Source of the DNA: Paenibacillus terrae
GTDB lineage: Bacteria > Bacillota > Bacilli > Paenibacillales > Paenibacillaceae
DNA length: 64,000 nt
Assembly (NCBI RefSeq): GCF_000943545.1
Contig: NZ_JTHP01000010.1
Coordinates: 1-64,000, forward strand
Direction of reading: 5' to 3'
The position numbers were made by a program, and so were the translations under genes. The notes under the pieces are model-generated. The model had not been told where the DNA came from and searched no databases. It was given only the letters and a program-made list of their open reading frames with translations. Of this stretch, positions 46,790 to 55,559 are shown piece after piece (the first letter of the stretch is position 1; each line of letters opens with the position of its first letter).

Positions 46790-46844
46790 AATTTAACACC
46801 TGCGCTCATTTACGTCAATCCACCAGGCAATAGAACATTTCTAT
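46790..46844 (-). promoter_or_regulatory. Promoter and LysR-type operator of the tcy operon
   Basis: Minus-strand TTGACG (46813-46818), 17 bp, TAAATT (46790-46795). ATAGAA-ATG-TTCTAT (46830-46844) is a 6-bp inverted repeat just upstream of the -35 box, with the T-N11-A form expected for a LysR activator. The upstream YtlI-like regulator is the natural candidate. Confidence 0.78.
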
Positions 46845-46905
46845 AACACCATTGAAAAATCAAAAGCATTTTTTAAAAGACTCCTCACATTTGCAAAAAA
46901 ACGGT

Positions 46906-47793
46906 TTACAAAACAGCACCCCGAAATCCTTCTGTCAATGCATCTGCAAAATCCGAGCTCACTGCACAGTCTTCTTTGGTCGCCACAATGCTAATCTGCA
47001 TGGACACCCCGGCTACCTCTGGTACATGAATGCGGAACAGTTTTTTATCCTTCACCTCACGGTTCACACAAACGTCAGGCAAAAAGGCAATCCCCGCTTC
47101 TTCCAGCACCAGCTTCTTGGCTGTAACCACATTATCTACCTGAAAGGCAATATCCGGCGGTTGCTCCAGCGATTCAAAAGACCGATGAATCCTCATCCAG
47201 TCCAATGACCCGCATTCAAAAAACACCAGTGTTTCATGCTGAATATCCTGTATGCTGGCCTTTCCAGTCTTCATAAACGGATGACCGTCGTATACATACA
47301 GGGAAATGGGATCTTCATAAAAAGCAAGCGTACGAATGGCCGGATGCATCACTTTACGGACAAAACTAATGTCTACCTCACGGTTCAACAGCTTATGTAC
47401 CAGTTGATCCGTCGTAGCCGTCACAATTTTGTAGTTAATCTCCGGATAACGAGCGCGGAGCTGCTTTAATATCTCAGGAATGATATAATTCGACACCGAT
47501 ATCGTGCAGCCGATTCGAATTTGCTGAGGAGTTCTTTTGCGCTGTTGAAGCTTTTGCTTCCCTTTTTGCAGCACTTGAAGCATTTGCTCGGCATAAGGAA
47601 GAAACTTTCGTCCATCCTCCGTCAAAATGGTTTGCTTGCTTTGGCGGTCGAACAGCTTGCATTCCAGCTCGCGCTCCAGCGTCTGGATCCGGGCTGTGAC
47701 AGAGGGCTGTGATAAGAACAACGCATCTGCCGCCTTGTTAAAACTGCCATAATGGTTCACGTATACAAAGGCTTCCATATTCTCGATATTCAT
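46906..47793 (-). CDS. LysR-family regulator of the tcy/cmo cluster (YtlI/AscR-like)
   Basis: A 295-residue LysR protein; the ATG at 47793 lies 8 bp after GGGGG. The winged helix-turn-helix covers 1-60 (NHYGSFNKAADALFLSQPSV), then a co-inducer domain with LysR-substrate fold. It sits between the two halves of the sulfur cluster, as ytlI does upstream of ytmI in Bacillus, where it activates the operon under sulfur limitation. O-acetylserine or an N-acetyl derivative is the likely signal (inference). Confidence 0.82.
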   Translation of the reverse strand: MNIENMEAFVYVNHYGSFNKAADALFLSQPSVTARIQTLERELECKLFDRQSKQTILTEDGRKFLPYAEQMLQVLQKGKQKLQQRKRTPQQIRIGCTISVSNYIIPEILKQLRARYPEINYKIVTATTDQLVHKLLNREVDISFVRKVMHPAIRTLAFYEDPISLYVYDGHPFMKTGKASIQDIQHETLVFFECGSLDWMRIHRSFESLEQPPDIAFQVDNVVTAKKLVLEEAGIAFLPDVCVNREVKDKKLFRIHVPEVAGVSMQISIVATKEDCAVSSDFADALTEGFRGAVL

Positions 47794-47909
47794 ACACAAG
47801 TCCCCCAGTGAGTTTCAAATACATTTTATCCAATGCGCTAACTTGGTTTTTTTGTATCATAAAACTCACTGAACGCCCTGTCAATGTAAAAATTGAAAAT
47901 ATTTATTAC

Positions 47910-48007
47910 TTCAGCACTTTGCATCATTCGATTCCCAACGCTCGAAAGTACAATATATAGACGAACTAAACCGTTTCGATCTATATATTGCTGATTTGTA
48001 ATCGCTC
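47910..48007 (+). repeat. Dispersed repeat, copy B
   Basis: Shares 62 identical bp (47937-47998) with copy A. It carries the last codons of the FMN reductase gene. In the same plus-strand frame as copy A it reads QYIDELNRFDLYIADL and here has no upstream stop for about 30 bp, then ends in TAA. Confidence 0.85.
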
Positions 48008-48520
48008 CGTCAGCTCTTTTACAGAGCGATCCAGCCGTGAAACCAGTTCCTCCGACAGCCCATATGCTCCATCTGGCAAGCGTTCAACCCACTGATCTAC
48101 CGCATACACACCGCCGAGAATATGTCTTCCTCCCAACGCGTTAAGCACTGGCTTCAAAGCGTAATCAATGACCAGCAGGTGAGCCAGCGTGCCTCCGATA
48201 AATAAAGGAAGTACGGGCTTACCTCGCAGCCCCTCCTGCGGCACCAAATCCAAAAATATCTTCAACAAGCCGGAATAGGCGGCTTTGTATACGGGAGAAG
48301 CCACGATAATGGCGTCTGCTGCTGCAATCAACGCAAGAGCTGCTGTAATATCGGGACTGTTAAAGTTAGCCCTCACCAGATCCTCGGCTGGCAAGTCGAC
48401 CACATTCAGCAATGTGACCTCCGCTCCAGCCTGCTGCAATTGCTCGGTCGTATAGTTAATCAAGCCGTATAGACGGGATTGTGTAGACGGACTGCCTGAC
48501 AGGATAACAACCTTGGACAT
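47981..48520 (-). CDS. NADPH-dependent FMN reductase (SsuE-like)
   Basis: A 179-residue flavodoxin-fold reductase. ILSGSPSTQSRLYGL near 6-20 is the FMN phosphate loop, and VASPVYKAAYSGLLKIFLD near 93-111 matches the SsuE family. It would supply reduced FMN to the LLM monooxygenases on both sides. AAGGAGG precedes ATG. The last six residues (QISNI and stop) are encoded inside repeat copy B, so the native C-terminus may have been changed by the repeat. Confidence 0.85.
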   Translation of the reverse strand: MSKVVILSGSPSTQSRLYGLINYTTEQLQQAGAEVTLLNVVDLPAEDLVRANFNSPDITAALALIAAADAIIVASPVYKAAYSGLLKIFLDLVPQEGLRGKPVLPLFIGGTLAHLLVIDYALKPVLNALGGRHILGGVYAVDQWVERLPDGAYGLSEELVSRLDRSVKELTERLQISNI

Positions 48521-48537
48521 GCTTTTCCCTCCTTCTG

Positions 48538-49878
48538 TTATGCGTCTATCTTCACTTTAGATTTAGCTGCTGTGTAGCGGTTCTCAGGAATCGGCACACC
48601 CAGGTTTTCACGCAATGTGCTAAATTCATAATCCTGACGGTAAATACCGCGTTCCTGCAAGATAGGCACAACCAGATTTACGAAATCATGCAGACCCGAT
48701 GGTACATCAGAACCGATAATGAACCCATCCGCTCCTTTTCTTTCAAACCACTCCTGCACCCGATCTGCCACCTGCTCTGCTGTACCGATAAACGCAGTTC
48801 TAGGTGTTGCCGAACGTAATGCCACCTCGCGCAGCGTCAGATTTTGCTCTTTGGCCGTCCGTTTGATTTTATCCGTACCGCTGCGGAAGGAATTGCTGCC
48901 GATACCATCAAGCTCTGGGAATGGCTCATCCAGTGGATACTGTGAGAAATCATGATGATCGAAGAAACGGCCCAAAAATTTTAACGCAGCCTCAATCGTC
49001 ACCAAATTGGTAATGTCCTCATACTTACGCTCTGCTTCTTCCGTCGTGCTGCCGATAATCGGTGAAATGCCCGGTAAGATGACAATATCCTCTTCGGATC
49101 TGCCATAGCGTACCGCCCGTTCCTTCACATCACGGTAAAACTGCTGCGCTTCCTCCAGCGTTTCGTGTCCCGTAAATACAGCATCCGCTTCCTTGGCGGC
49201 CAGATTTTTGCCATCCTCCGAGGAACCTGCCTGGAAAATAACCGGCTGCCCCTGCTTGGATCGTCCAATGTTCAACGGACCCTGCACAGAGAAAAACTCG
49301 CCTTTATGGTTCAAGGTATGCAGCTTTTCAGGGTCAAAGAACACGCCGGATTCCTTATCACGAACGAACGCATCCTCTTCCCACGAATCCCACAGTCCTT
49401 TGGTTACCTGCAAATATTCCTCCGCAATTTTGTAGCGCTCTGGATGTGACGGATGCTCGCCTTTATTAAAGTTAAGAGCGGAGCCTTCCAGCGGGGAAGT
49501 CACCACATTCCAGCCTGCACGCCCTCCGCTGATATGGTCAATGGAAGAAAACTGGCGTGCTACTGTAAACGGTTCGCTGTAGGAAGTCGATAGCGTGCCA
49601 ACCAGCCCGATACGCTTCGTCACCCCGGCCAAAGCGGACAAAATCGTAATCGGCTCAAAACGGTTTAGAAAGTGGGGAATGGATTTCTCGTTAATGAACA
49701 AACCGTCTGCGATAAAAACAAGGTCAAACTTGCCTTCCTCTGCCTTTTGCGCCTGTGTTTTATAAAATTCAAAATTAACACTCGCGTCCGCAGGCACTTC
49801 AGGGTGACGCCAAGTCGTCATGCTACCTCCAACACCGTGAATAATGGCACCAAATTTGATTTGTTTGTCTTTAGCCAT
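48538..49878 (-). CDS. NtaA/SnaA/DszA-type FMN monooxygenase (YtnJ/CmoJ-like)
   Basis: A 446-residue flavin monooxygenase of the NtaA/SoxA family, starting MAKDKQIK at 49878 after [19 protein letters not shown] and [11 protein letters not shown] are typical motifs. In Bacillus the homologue oxidises N-acetyl S-alkyl cysteines so that the C-S bond breaks. It is 17 bp before the FMN reductase gene, which fits a two-component monooxygenase. Confidence 0.85.
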   Translation of the reverse strand: MAKDKQIKFGAIIHGVGGSMTTWRHPEVPADASVNFEFYKTQAQKAEEGKFDLVFIADGLFINEKSIPHFLNRFEPITILSALAGVTKRIGLVGTLSTSYSEPFTVARQFSSIDHISGGRAGWNVVTSPLEGSALNFNKGEHPSHPERYKIAEEYLQVTKGLWDSWEEDAFVRDKESGVFFDPEKLHTLNHKGEFFSVQGPLNIGRSKQGQPVIFQAGSSEDGKNLAAKEADAVFTGHETLEEAQQFYRDVKERAVRYGRSEEDIVILPGISPIIGSTTEEAERKYEDITNLVTIEAALKFLGRFFDHHDFSQYPLDEPFPELDGIGSNSFRSGTDKIKRTAKEQNLTLREVALRSATPRTAFIGTAEQVADRVQEWFERKGADGFIIGSDVPSGLHDFVNLVVPILQERGIYRQDYEFSTLRENLGVPIPENRYTAAKSKVKIDA

Positions 49879-49917
49879 GAACTGTTCACACCTCTCTTGA
49901 AAATTATTGTTACCCAA

Positions 49918-50056
49918 CGGCTAATCATTTGTTTTCAAGGCAGCTACGCTGCTAAATCTTTTAGGAAGTTTACACTTGTGCAAGGCAGCTATGCCTGCAT
50001 TCTTTTATAAGTTATTTTTGTACAAAGCAGCGTAGCTACAGACCTTTTTTCGTTAC
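49918..50056 (-). repeat. Three imperfect direct repeats before the monooxygenase gene
   Basis: Units begin at about 49936, 49981 and 50023 (spacing 45 and 42 bp), each with CAAGGCAGC or CAAAGCAGC, a TAGC palindrome and a CTTTT tract. Between the redoxin stop and the monooxygenase start. Only three units, with AT-rich spacers that vary, so not a CRISPR. Confidence 0.65.
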
Positions 50057-50326
50057 TTATACCGCTTGACTGTAGCTTTCCAGCACTTTACCCAGCTCTT
50101 CCAGATCCGGGTTGAGCAGCGCCTCATATTTGTTATCCCCGCCTACCTCAACAACAGGGACAAAGCGAACACCATATTTAGTCTCCAGTACGTCACGCAG
50201 GGCATCATTTCCGTCCACCTGAATATTTTCATAAGGCTGATTTTGGGATTCCAGATACGATTTGATCTCTCCACAAAAATGACAGCCTGTTTTACTCCAC
50301 AATACAACTTTAGGTTTGGATGACAT
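50057..50326 (-). CDS. Glutaredoxin-like redox protein (YtnI/CmoI-like)
   Basis: An 89-residue thioredoxin-fold protein; the ATG at 50326 is chosen because the first ATG abuts GGAGGT. The active motif is CHFC at 15-18 (CxxC), with the cis-proline region VRFVPVVEV. Bacillus ytnI lies in the same operon type. It probably reduces a thiol or sulfenate intermediate in S-alkyl cysteine breakdown. Confidence 0.82.
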   Translation of the reverse strand: MSSKPKVVLWSKTGCHFCGEIKSYLESQNQPYENIQVDGNDALRDVLETKYGVRFVPVVEVGGDNKYEALLNPDLEELGKVLESYSQAV

Positions 50327-50388
50327 ATACATACCTCCGTGAACTTAATGTTTATAATCCCGATGAATTAAATAAGAATTATAGTTAT

Positions 50389-50417
50389 AATGTATCCTGC
50401 CCACCCTTTTCCGTCAA
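50389..50417 (-). promoter_or_regulatory. Promoter of the redoxin-monooxygenase-reductase genes
   Basis: Minus-strand TTGACG (50412-50417), 17 bp, TACATT (50389-50394), followed by an AT-rich leader with a TATAAT/ATTATA inverted repeat. Confidence 0.72.
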
Positions 50418-50489
50418 TCGCCTGTGTAATAGACATTGATAATGCAACGATAGAAAATTTTAATGCTATAGTTTTCTTTTATACTGGCA

Positions 50490-50590
50490 ATATTGCTGAT
50501 TTGAAATCGCTCTTGGGATTGTTGCAAAATGCTCATTTAAATCGTTTAACGGCAGATGAGTTAATTAAAATAAGAGATATTGGAGTTTAA
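50490..50590 (+). pseudogene. Protein-like remnant sharing repeat copy C
   Basis: This stretch reads IADLKSLLGLLQNAHL and continues open to a stop at 50590. Its first 31 bp equal part of repeat copy A. There is no ribosome site and the longer frame would start inside the -10 box of the opposite promoter, so it is not a complete gene. It looks like the C-terminal piece of a protein whose fragments are scattered here. Confidence 0.5.
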
Positions 50591-50663
50591 ACAGACCTTG
50601 GTGCGGACATGCTTGGAATATTAGCGCACTTGCGGCAGAATGAGATGAAATGAGGTTGAATAT

Positions 50664-51533
50664 ATGCAGGATTGGGCCGAGGTTGCTTTACGCACATTAA
50701 TGGCTGTCGCTGTATTATTTTTAATTACCAAAATTCTCGGAAAACGTCAGGTTTCCCAGCTCTCCTTGTTCGAATATATCACCGGAATCACGATGGGTAA
50801 CCTGGCCGCTACCATTCCTATGGAACGAGAATCCACTTGGTACTTGGGCTTTATAGCTTTGGCAGTATGGGTCCTAACAACATTTGTCATTGAAATATTG
50901 CAAATTAAAAGCAAGAAGGTTAGGGATCTTAGCGATGGAAAAACCAGAACCCTGATCAAAGACGGCAAAATTTTAGAGGATAATCTGCGAAAGGAACGAC
51001 TTACGCTGGATGAACTCATGGAGCAGTTGCGGAGCAAGAATGTATTCAAGGTGTCTGACGTGGAATTTGCCATTATGGAGACCAGCGGTGAAGTCAATGT
51101 GCTGTTAACCAAAGAAAAACAGCCCTTAACGCCTAAGGATCTGAATATGCGGCAACTACCGGAGAAGGAACCAACAGCCATTATTATGGATGGACAACTC
51201 ATGGAGCAGCAAATGGCATACATGGGAATTACTCAACAATGGATGGATGCAAAGCTGAAAGAAAAGAGCCTGACGGTCAAAGACGTATTTTTCGCGCAGG
51301 TGGACCCGCAAGGGGAGTTATACATTGACCAATACAGCGATAACGTACAGATGTCCAAGGTACAGGACTCTAATCAAGCCGTGCTGACGCTGCTGGAACA
51401 ATGCACGACTGAACTGCAAAAGCTGGCAACGGGCTCCAGTGAGCAGCAAAGCAAGCAGCTTTTTGAGCAATGCTCACAAAGCTTAAAGCAAGCGATTCAG
51501 GAAATGAAGCCGATAAATCCAACTGAACCCTGA
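50664..51533 (+). CDS. DUF421 membrane protein (YetF/YkjA-like)
   Basis: A 289-residue protein with three N-terminal helices (ending near residue 80) and a conserved cytosolic DUF421 domain (KDGKILEDNLRKERLTLDEL, then FVLLTKEKQPLTP-type motif). A helical tail of about 80 residues rich in Gln follows. YetF-like proteins are spore or stress related in Bacillales. TGAGGTT precedes the ATG. Monocistronic; function unknown. Confidence 0.82.
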   Translation: MQDWAEVALRTLMAVAVLFLITKILGKRQVSQLSLFEYITGITMGNLAATIPMERESTWYLGFIALAVWVLTTFVIEILQIKSKKVRDLSDGKTRTLIKDGKILEDNLRKERLTLDELMEQLRSKNVFKVSDVEFAIMETSGEVNVLLTKEKQPLTPKDLNMRQLPEKEPTAIIMDGQLMEQQMAYMGITQQWMDAKLKEKSLTVKDVFFAQVDPQGELYIDQYSDNVQMSKVQDSNQAVLTLLEQCTTELQKLATGSSEQQSKQLFEQCSQSLKQAIQEMKPINPTEP

Positions 51534-51574
51534 GTATATATGTGCATGACATAAGCATACGAGCATGGTAACCC

Positions 51575-51628
51575 GAAGGGAGCGTCTTCAAGGCCATAAA
51601 TGGCTGAAAAGGCGCTCCCTTTGGCTTT
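51575..51628 (+). terminator. Terminator of the DUF421 gene
   Basis: AAGGGAGCG pairs with CGCTCCCTT around a second AGGCCAT/ATGGCT stem. Followed by TTGGCTTTAAT; it also faces the convergent ABM gene. Confidence 0.7.
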
Positions 51629-51644
51629 AATCATTTCATCTATT

Positions 51645-51974
51645 TTATATTGTAAAAAAATAATCTCGTTCTACCTTGCTCACTCTTAAACCAAACGTTT
51701 TATACCATTCGGCTTTCCCTTTCTCCTGTGCTACCTTGTGCAGCTCGTTATGTTTCCAATTTTTTATAGCGTCTAAGGATTCCCAATAAGAAACCGTGAT
51801 GCCTACTCCTTTTTGGTCACGAACACTTTCCATGCCCAGAAAACCAGGCTGTTCAGCAGCCAGTTCCTCCATTTTGTCTCCCATCTTTCCATATCCGCCA
51901 TCTCCTTCAGTACGTTCAGAAGTAAAGATAGCAGCATAATAAGGGGGCTGTGGCGTTTTTGCAATTGAATTCAT
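51645..51974 (-). CDS. Antibiotic biosynthesis monooxygenase (ABM) family protein
   Basis: A 109-residue protein with the ferredoxin-like ABM fold pattern (AAIFTSERTEGDGGYGKMGD, GFLGMESVRD, GVGITVSYWESLDAIKNWK). Single-domain ABM proteins include heme-degrading and quinol monooxygenases. It is divergent from a LysR gene, which probably regulates it. The exact reaction is unknown. Confidence 0.8.
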   Translation of the reverse strand: MNSIAKTPQPPYYAAIFTSERTEGDGGYGKMGDKMEELAAEQPGFLGMESVRDQKGVGITVSYWESLDAIKNWKHNELHKVAQEKGKAEWYKTFGLRVSKVERDYFFTI

Positions 51975-52129
51975 AGGTACCTCCCAGAAATGAAATGGTT
52001 ATCAGCTTTTTTCTTAAGTCTGGATTTTGCAAAATCCTCAAGTTCGATTATAACCACAAAACTAAGATAAAAAAAATGAATATATATGATACTATGTATG
52101 AATATATTTCATTTAACGTAGGAGGACAC

Positions 52130-52996
52130 ATGAATTTGTTTAAATATAAGGTCTTTCTTAGCGTAGTAGAAACAGGAAGCTTCACCAAAGCAGGAGAACT
52201 TCTCAATCTTACACAATCCGCCATTAGCCATGCTGTTTCCGGTTTGGAACATGAATTGGGCTTGACTCTTCTGATTAGAGGACGTTCAGGCATCAAATTG
52301 ACCAGCAATGGAGAACGTCTGATGAAGCATTTCAGAGAGATCGTACAAATGAACGAAAGGCTTTATCAAGAGGTCGATCTAATCAAAGGACTGGAGACCG
52401 GAACCGTAAAGATAGGTACGTTCTCAAGTGTATCCATCCAGTGGTTGCCCGGTATTATCCATAAATTTAACGAGCAGTTCCCACTTATTGAACTGAAACT
52501 GCTCGACGGTAACTACCATGAGATTGAGAATTGGATAGCCAGCGGAGAAGCTGATTTTGGCTTCGTTAATCTGCCTGCTTTAGACGTACTGGAAGTAGTG
52601 CCGCTAAAAAAAGAAAGAATGCTATGCGTACTGCCATCTAATCACATGCTTCGGGAGCAAACAACCATACGTGTGGATCAACTCCTCGATGAGTCCTTCA
52701 TTATGCCTGCTTCTGGTTGCGACACCGATGTACGGAGAATTTTTTCACAGCATAAGCTTGCTCCGAAAATCAAATATGAATTAGAAGATGATCATGCCAT
52801 TATGGCTATGGTGCAAAACGGACTGGGCGTAAGTATTCTTCCGGAAATGATTTTAGTTCAAAATCCTTATGAACTTTGTATTCGACCTTTGGATGGGCCA
52901 TATTCACGTTCCATTGGTATTGCTGCTGCTTCTTTGAAGAACATGGCTCCAGCCGCCAAAAAGTGTATGAACTTCATTGCTGAATGGATTCGCTAG
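52130..52996 (+). CDS. LysR-family regulator
   Basis: A 288-residue LysR protein starting MNLFKYKVF at 52130, directly after GGAGGA; the 45-codon upstream extension has no ribosome site. The helix-turn-helix is ETGSFTKAGELLNLTQSAISHAV. Co-inducer domain to the end. Divergent from the ABM gene, so it probably controls that gene and itself from the 155-bp intergenic region. Confidence 0.85.
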   Translation: MNLFKYKVFLSVVETGSFTKAGELLNLTQSAISHAVSGLEHELGLTLLIRGRSGIKLTSNGERLMKHFREIVQMNERLYQEVDLIKGLETGTVKIGTFSSVSIQWLPGIIHKFNEQFPLIELKLLDGNYHEIENWIASGEADFGFVNLPALDVLEVVPLKKERMLCVLPSNHMLREQTTIRVDQLLDESFIMPASGCDTDVRRIFSQHKLAPKIKYELEDDHAIMAMVQNGLGVSILPEMILVQNPYELCIRPLDGPYSRSIGIAAASLKNMAPAAKKCMNFIAEWIR

Positions 52997-53046
52997 TAAT
53001 CAATACATTAATAGCTATACATCCTGTTTAATTCAAAGACAAATAA

Positions 53047-54240
53047 TTATTGCCCGTCTGACCACGGCAAGGGATTTTCAAAGTCAGACCAATCCATGTT
53101 CATCTCCGTATCGTTCAGTAGACATTGATCCAGTTCTATTTCCAGGTCCGATTGCTTCATTCCGATACCAATCATGACAATTTCGTTCATGCGGTCACCC
53201 CATTGCTCGTCCCAATTGTCCAGAGCTTCAGGGTTGGCTGCGACGATCTCCTGCCGTTCTTCCTCGGACAACGCCGCAAGCCAGCTTCCTGCCGGTCCGA
53301 ACTGAATGGAGGGCCCTGCCTGGCTGATACTGGCTGCCCAATCCTGAGGGGTCGCAATCCAGGCCAAACCTTTGGCACGAACGACCTCCTCCGGCCAGTA
53401 GCTCATAAATTCAGCCAATCTGGCAGGATGAAACGGTCTTCTGCGGCGATATACAAATGAATTGATTCCATATTCGTCCGTTTCCGGTGTATGGCTCTCT
53501 AGCTCCAGCTCACGAATCCATCCGGCGGATTGGCTGGCCTTGTCAAAGTTAAACAATCCTGTGTTCAAAATGTCCGAAGGAGCGACCTGTCCTTTGGAAG
53601 TACGAATGATTCTGGCTTCAGGCTGCAATCTGCGCAGCACGCCCTCAAGTTTGTCCAGCTCCGCAGGCTGAACCAAATCGCATTTATTCAGAATCAGTAC
53701 ATCACAGGTTTCAATCTGGTCAATCAGTAAGTCCGAAATATCACGCGTGTCGTCTTCTCCCGTAGCCTGCCTGCGATCCAGCAGCGTTTCTCCCGATTCA
53801 AAATCATGCCAGAAACGGTTCGCATCGACCACAGTCACCATACAATCGAGCTTTGCCAAGGAAGCCAAATCAATGCCTGTCCCTTCATCGGCGTACGTAA
53901 AGGTTTGAGCGATAGGCACAGGTTCGCTGATCCCTGTGGATTCGATTAAAATATAATCAAACTCGCCTTGTTCCGCCAGCTTCTTGACTTCCAGCAGCAG
54001 GTCTTCACGCAATGTGCAGCAAATACAGCCGTTGGACAGCTCAACCAGTTTCTCTTCTGTTCTGGACAAGCCACCTTCTTTTTTTACCAGTTCGGCGTCA
54101 ATGTTCACTTCGCTCATGTCATTGACGATCACGGCCACTTTCATTCCATCTCGATTGTTTAACACATGATTTAAAATCGTTGTTTTCCCTGCCCCCAAAT
54201 ATCCACTCAGCACCGTTACCGGGATTACTTTCTTATTCAT
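53047..54240 (-). CDS. CobW/ZinU-family metallochaperone GTPase (YciC-like)
   Basis: A 397-residue G3E GTPase. P-loop GYLGAGKTT (13-21), the metal motif CICC (C72, C74, C75) and NKCD for guanine are present. The C-terminal CobW_C domain has acidic residues near the end. A Zur box in the leader points to zinc starvation, as for yciC/zagA in Bacillus, and the protein would deliver scarce zinc to client enzymes. The start overlaps nothing; a strong promoter lies at 54326-54354. Confidence 0.9.
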   Translation of the reverse strand: MNKKVIPVTVLSGYLGAGKTTILNHVLNNRDGMKVAVIVNDMSEVNIDAELVKKEGGLSRTEEKLVELSNGCICCTLREDLLLEVKKLAEQGEFDYILIESTGISEPVPIAQTFTYADEGTGIDLASLAKLDCMVTVVDANRFWHDFESGETLLDRRQATGEDDTRDISDLLIDQIETCDVLILNKCDLVQPAELDKLEGVLRRLQPEARIIRTSKGQVAPSDILNTGLFNFDKASQSAGWIRELELESHTPETDEYGINSFVYRRRRPFHPARLAEFMSYWPEEVVRAKGLAWIATPQDWAASISQAGPSIQFGPAGSWLAALSEEERQEIVAANPEALDNWDEQWGDRMNEIVMIGIGMKQSDLEIELDQCLLNDTEMNMDWSDFENPLPWSDGQ

Positions 54241-54289
54241 TGGTGGTACGCTCCCTTTAATATAAACTCATCTTCATCATACTTTTTGT

Positions 54290-54354
54290 AAATCGTAATA
54301 ATTACTATTAATACAGCTATTCAGTAATATACCTGATCCCTTTCGCCTTGTCAA
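54290..54354 (-). promoter_or_regulatory. Promoter and Zur box of the cobW-like gene
   Basis: Minus-strand TTGACA (54349-54354), 17 bp, TATATT (54326-54331). AAATCGTAATAATTACTAT (54290-54308) matches the Zur repeat TCGTAATNATTACGA except at the last two positions, about 11-30 bp after the start site, a roadblock position. Confidence 0.82.
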
Positions 54355-54426
54355 CAGCGAAGAAACCCTTGAAATGAATCATAAAAAGTTATTAATATAT
54401 GATAATAACGATACTTAAAGAATAAG

Positions 54427-55371
54427 GTGAATGTTTTGCGATCAATCTGGCTAGGTGCATTGGCTGCTTTCTTTTTTGCTTTTACTTTTGTTCTCAATCG
54501 GTCAATGGAGCTATCAGGGGGGAGCTGGATATGGAGTGCTTCTTTGCGATATCTGTTTATGCTCCCCATTTTATTCGTCATCGTCTTGACCCAACATAAG
54601 CTTAAACCTCTTTGGAACGTCATGAGAGAACAAGCGTGGACCTGGATTCTATGGAGCTTCGTCGGGTTTGGATTGTTTTATGCTCCATTGTGTTTCGCAT
54701 CGGCTTATTCCCCAGGCTGGCTGATCGCTGGAACGTGGCAAATTACTATTATTTCCGGTTCTTTGCTCGTCCCGTTATTTACTGAAATTGTGCAAACGGA
54801 GAACGGTCCTTTAAAAGTACGAGGGAAAATCCCCATTCAGGGACTTATGATGTCTTTGGTTATTTTACTCGGCATTATTCTCATGCAAATCGAACAGTCG
54901 CAATCCATTTCTGCTCAAGATTTTTTATTCGGTATCCTGCCTGTCGTACTCGCTTCATTTGCCTATCCACTAGGTAATCGTAAAATGATGGAAGTTTGTG
55001 CAGGACGGTTAGATGCCTATCAACGTGTACTCGGGATGACTTTAGCCAGTTTGCCGTTCTGGCTACTACTTTCGTTATACGGGGTTTTTAGCGTGGGATT
55101 GCCGAGCCAGGAGCAAACGATACAATCTGCTTTGGTGGCCGTGTTTTCAGGGGTGATCGCTACAGTCCTGTTTTTTAAAGCCACAGATCAGGTTCGTGGA
55201 AATATGCAAGAGTTAGCAACGGTTGAAGCGACACAATCTCTGGAAGTGCTTTTCGCATTAATGGGAGAACTGATCTTTTTATCTATGCAGATTCCTTCCC
55301 TTATATCATGGATCGGTATGTTCATCGTTATCCTCGGCATGATTCTGCACAGTTATAGTACACATGAATAA
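54427..55371 (+). CDS. DMT-superfamily multidrug transporter (EmrE-like, 10 TM)
   Basis: A 314-residue protein with about ten membrane helices in two EamA-like halves. The start may be GTG at 54427 or, with better spacing from AAGGTGA, TTG at 54436. Small aromatic residues and Arg/Met pattern fit the PF13536 multidrug efflux group. Divergent from the Zur-linked cobW gene. Substrate unknown; whether the Zur box also affects it is open. Confidence 0.8.
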   Translation: MNVLRSIWLGALAAFFFAFTFVLNRSMELSGGSWIWSASLRYLFMLPILFVIVLTQHKLKPLWNVMREQAWTWILWSFVGFGLFYAPLCFASAYSPGWLIAGTWQITIISGSLLVPLFTEIVQTENGPLKVRGKIPIQGLMMSLVILLGIILMQIEQSQSISAQDFLFGILPVVLASFAYPLGNRKMMEVCAGRLDAYQRVLGMTLASLPFWLLLSLYGVFSVGLPSQEQTIQSALVAVFSGVIATVLFFKATDQVRGNMQELATVEATQSLEVLFALMGELIFLSMQIPSLISWIGMFIVILGMILHSYSTHE

Positions 55372-55474
55372 AAAAATCCTCCCTCGGATGATGCCTAAAA
55401 AGACAGATCACGTTTAGCGCAGGATTATTCTGTTCATGATCGCTTATCGTTCAGGTTCTGACAGGGCAATCTAG

Positions 55475-55524
55475 TAAAGAAGCAGCAGACTCAGGAGACT
55501 ACTCCTGATCTGCTGCTTCTTTGT
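55475..55524. terminator. Bidirectional terminator between DMT and AKR genes
   Basis: AAGAAGCAGCAGA pairs with TCTGCTGCTTCTT and AGGAG with CTCCT inside, with T and A tracts at the ends. Confidence 0.83.
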
Positions 55525-55559
55525 GATTCGCTTCTTGTCTTCGATAGGAAGATGCTAAA

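Noticed and set aside
46685..46905. SAM riboswitch or T-box before the sulfur operon
   Set aside because: No S-box core or T-box sequence was found; control seems to be by the LysR regulator.
49918..50056. Tandem units as a CRISPR array
   Set aside because: Only three units, imperfect, with no conserved spacer length and no cas genes.
50390..50590. 66-codon plus-strand frame as an intact gene
   Set aside because: Its ATG lies in the -10 box of the opposite promoter and has no ribosome site; only the repeat-related part looks protein-like.
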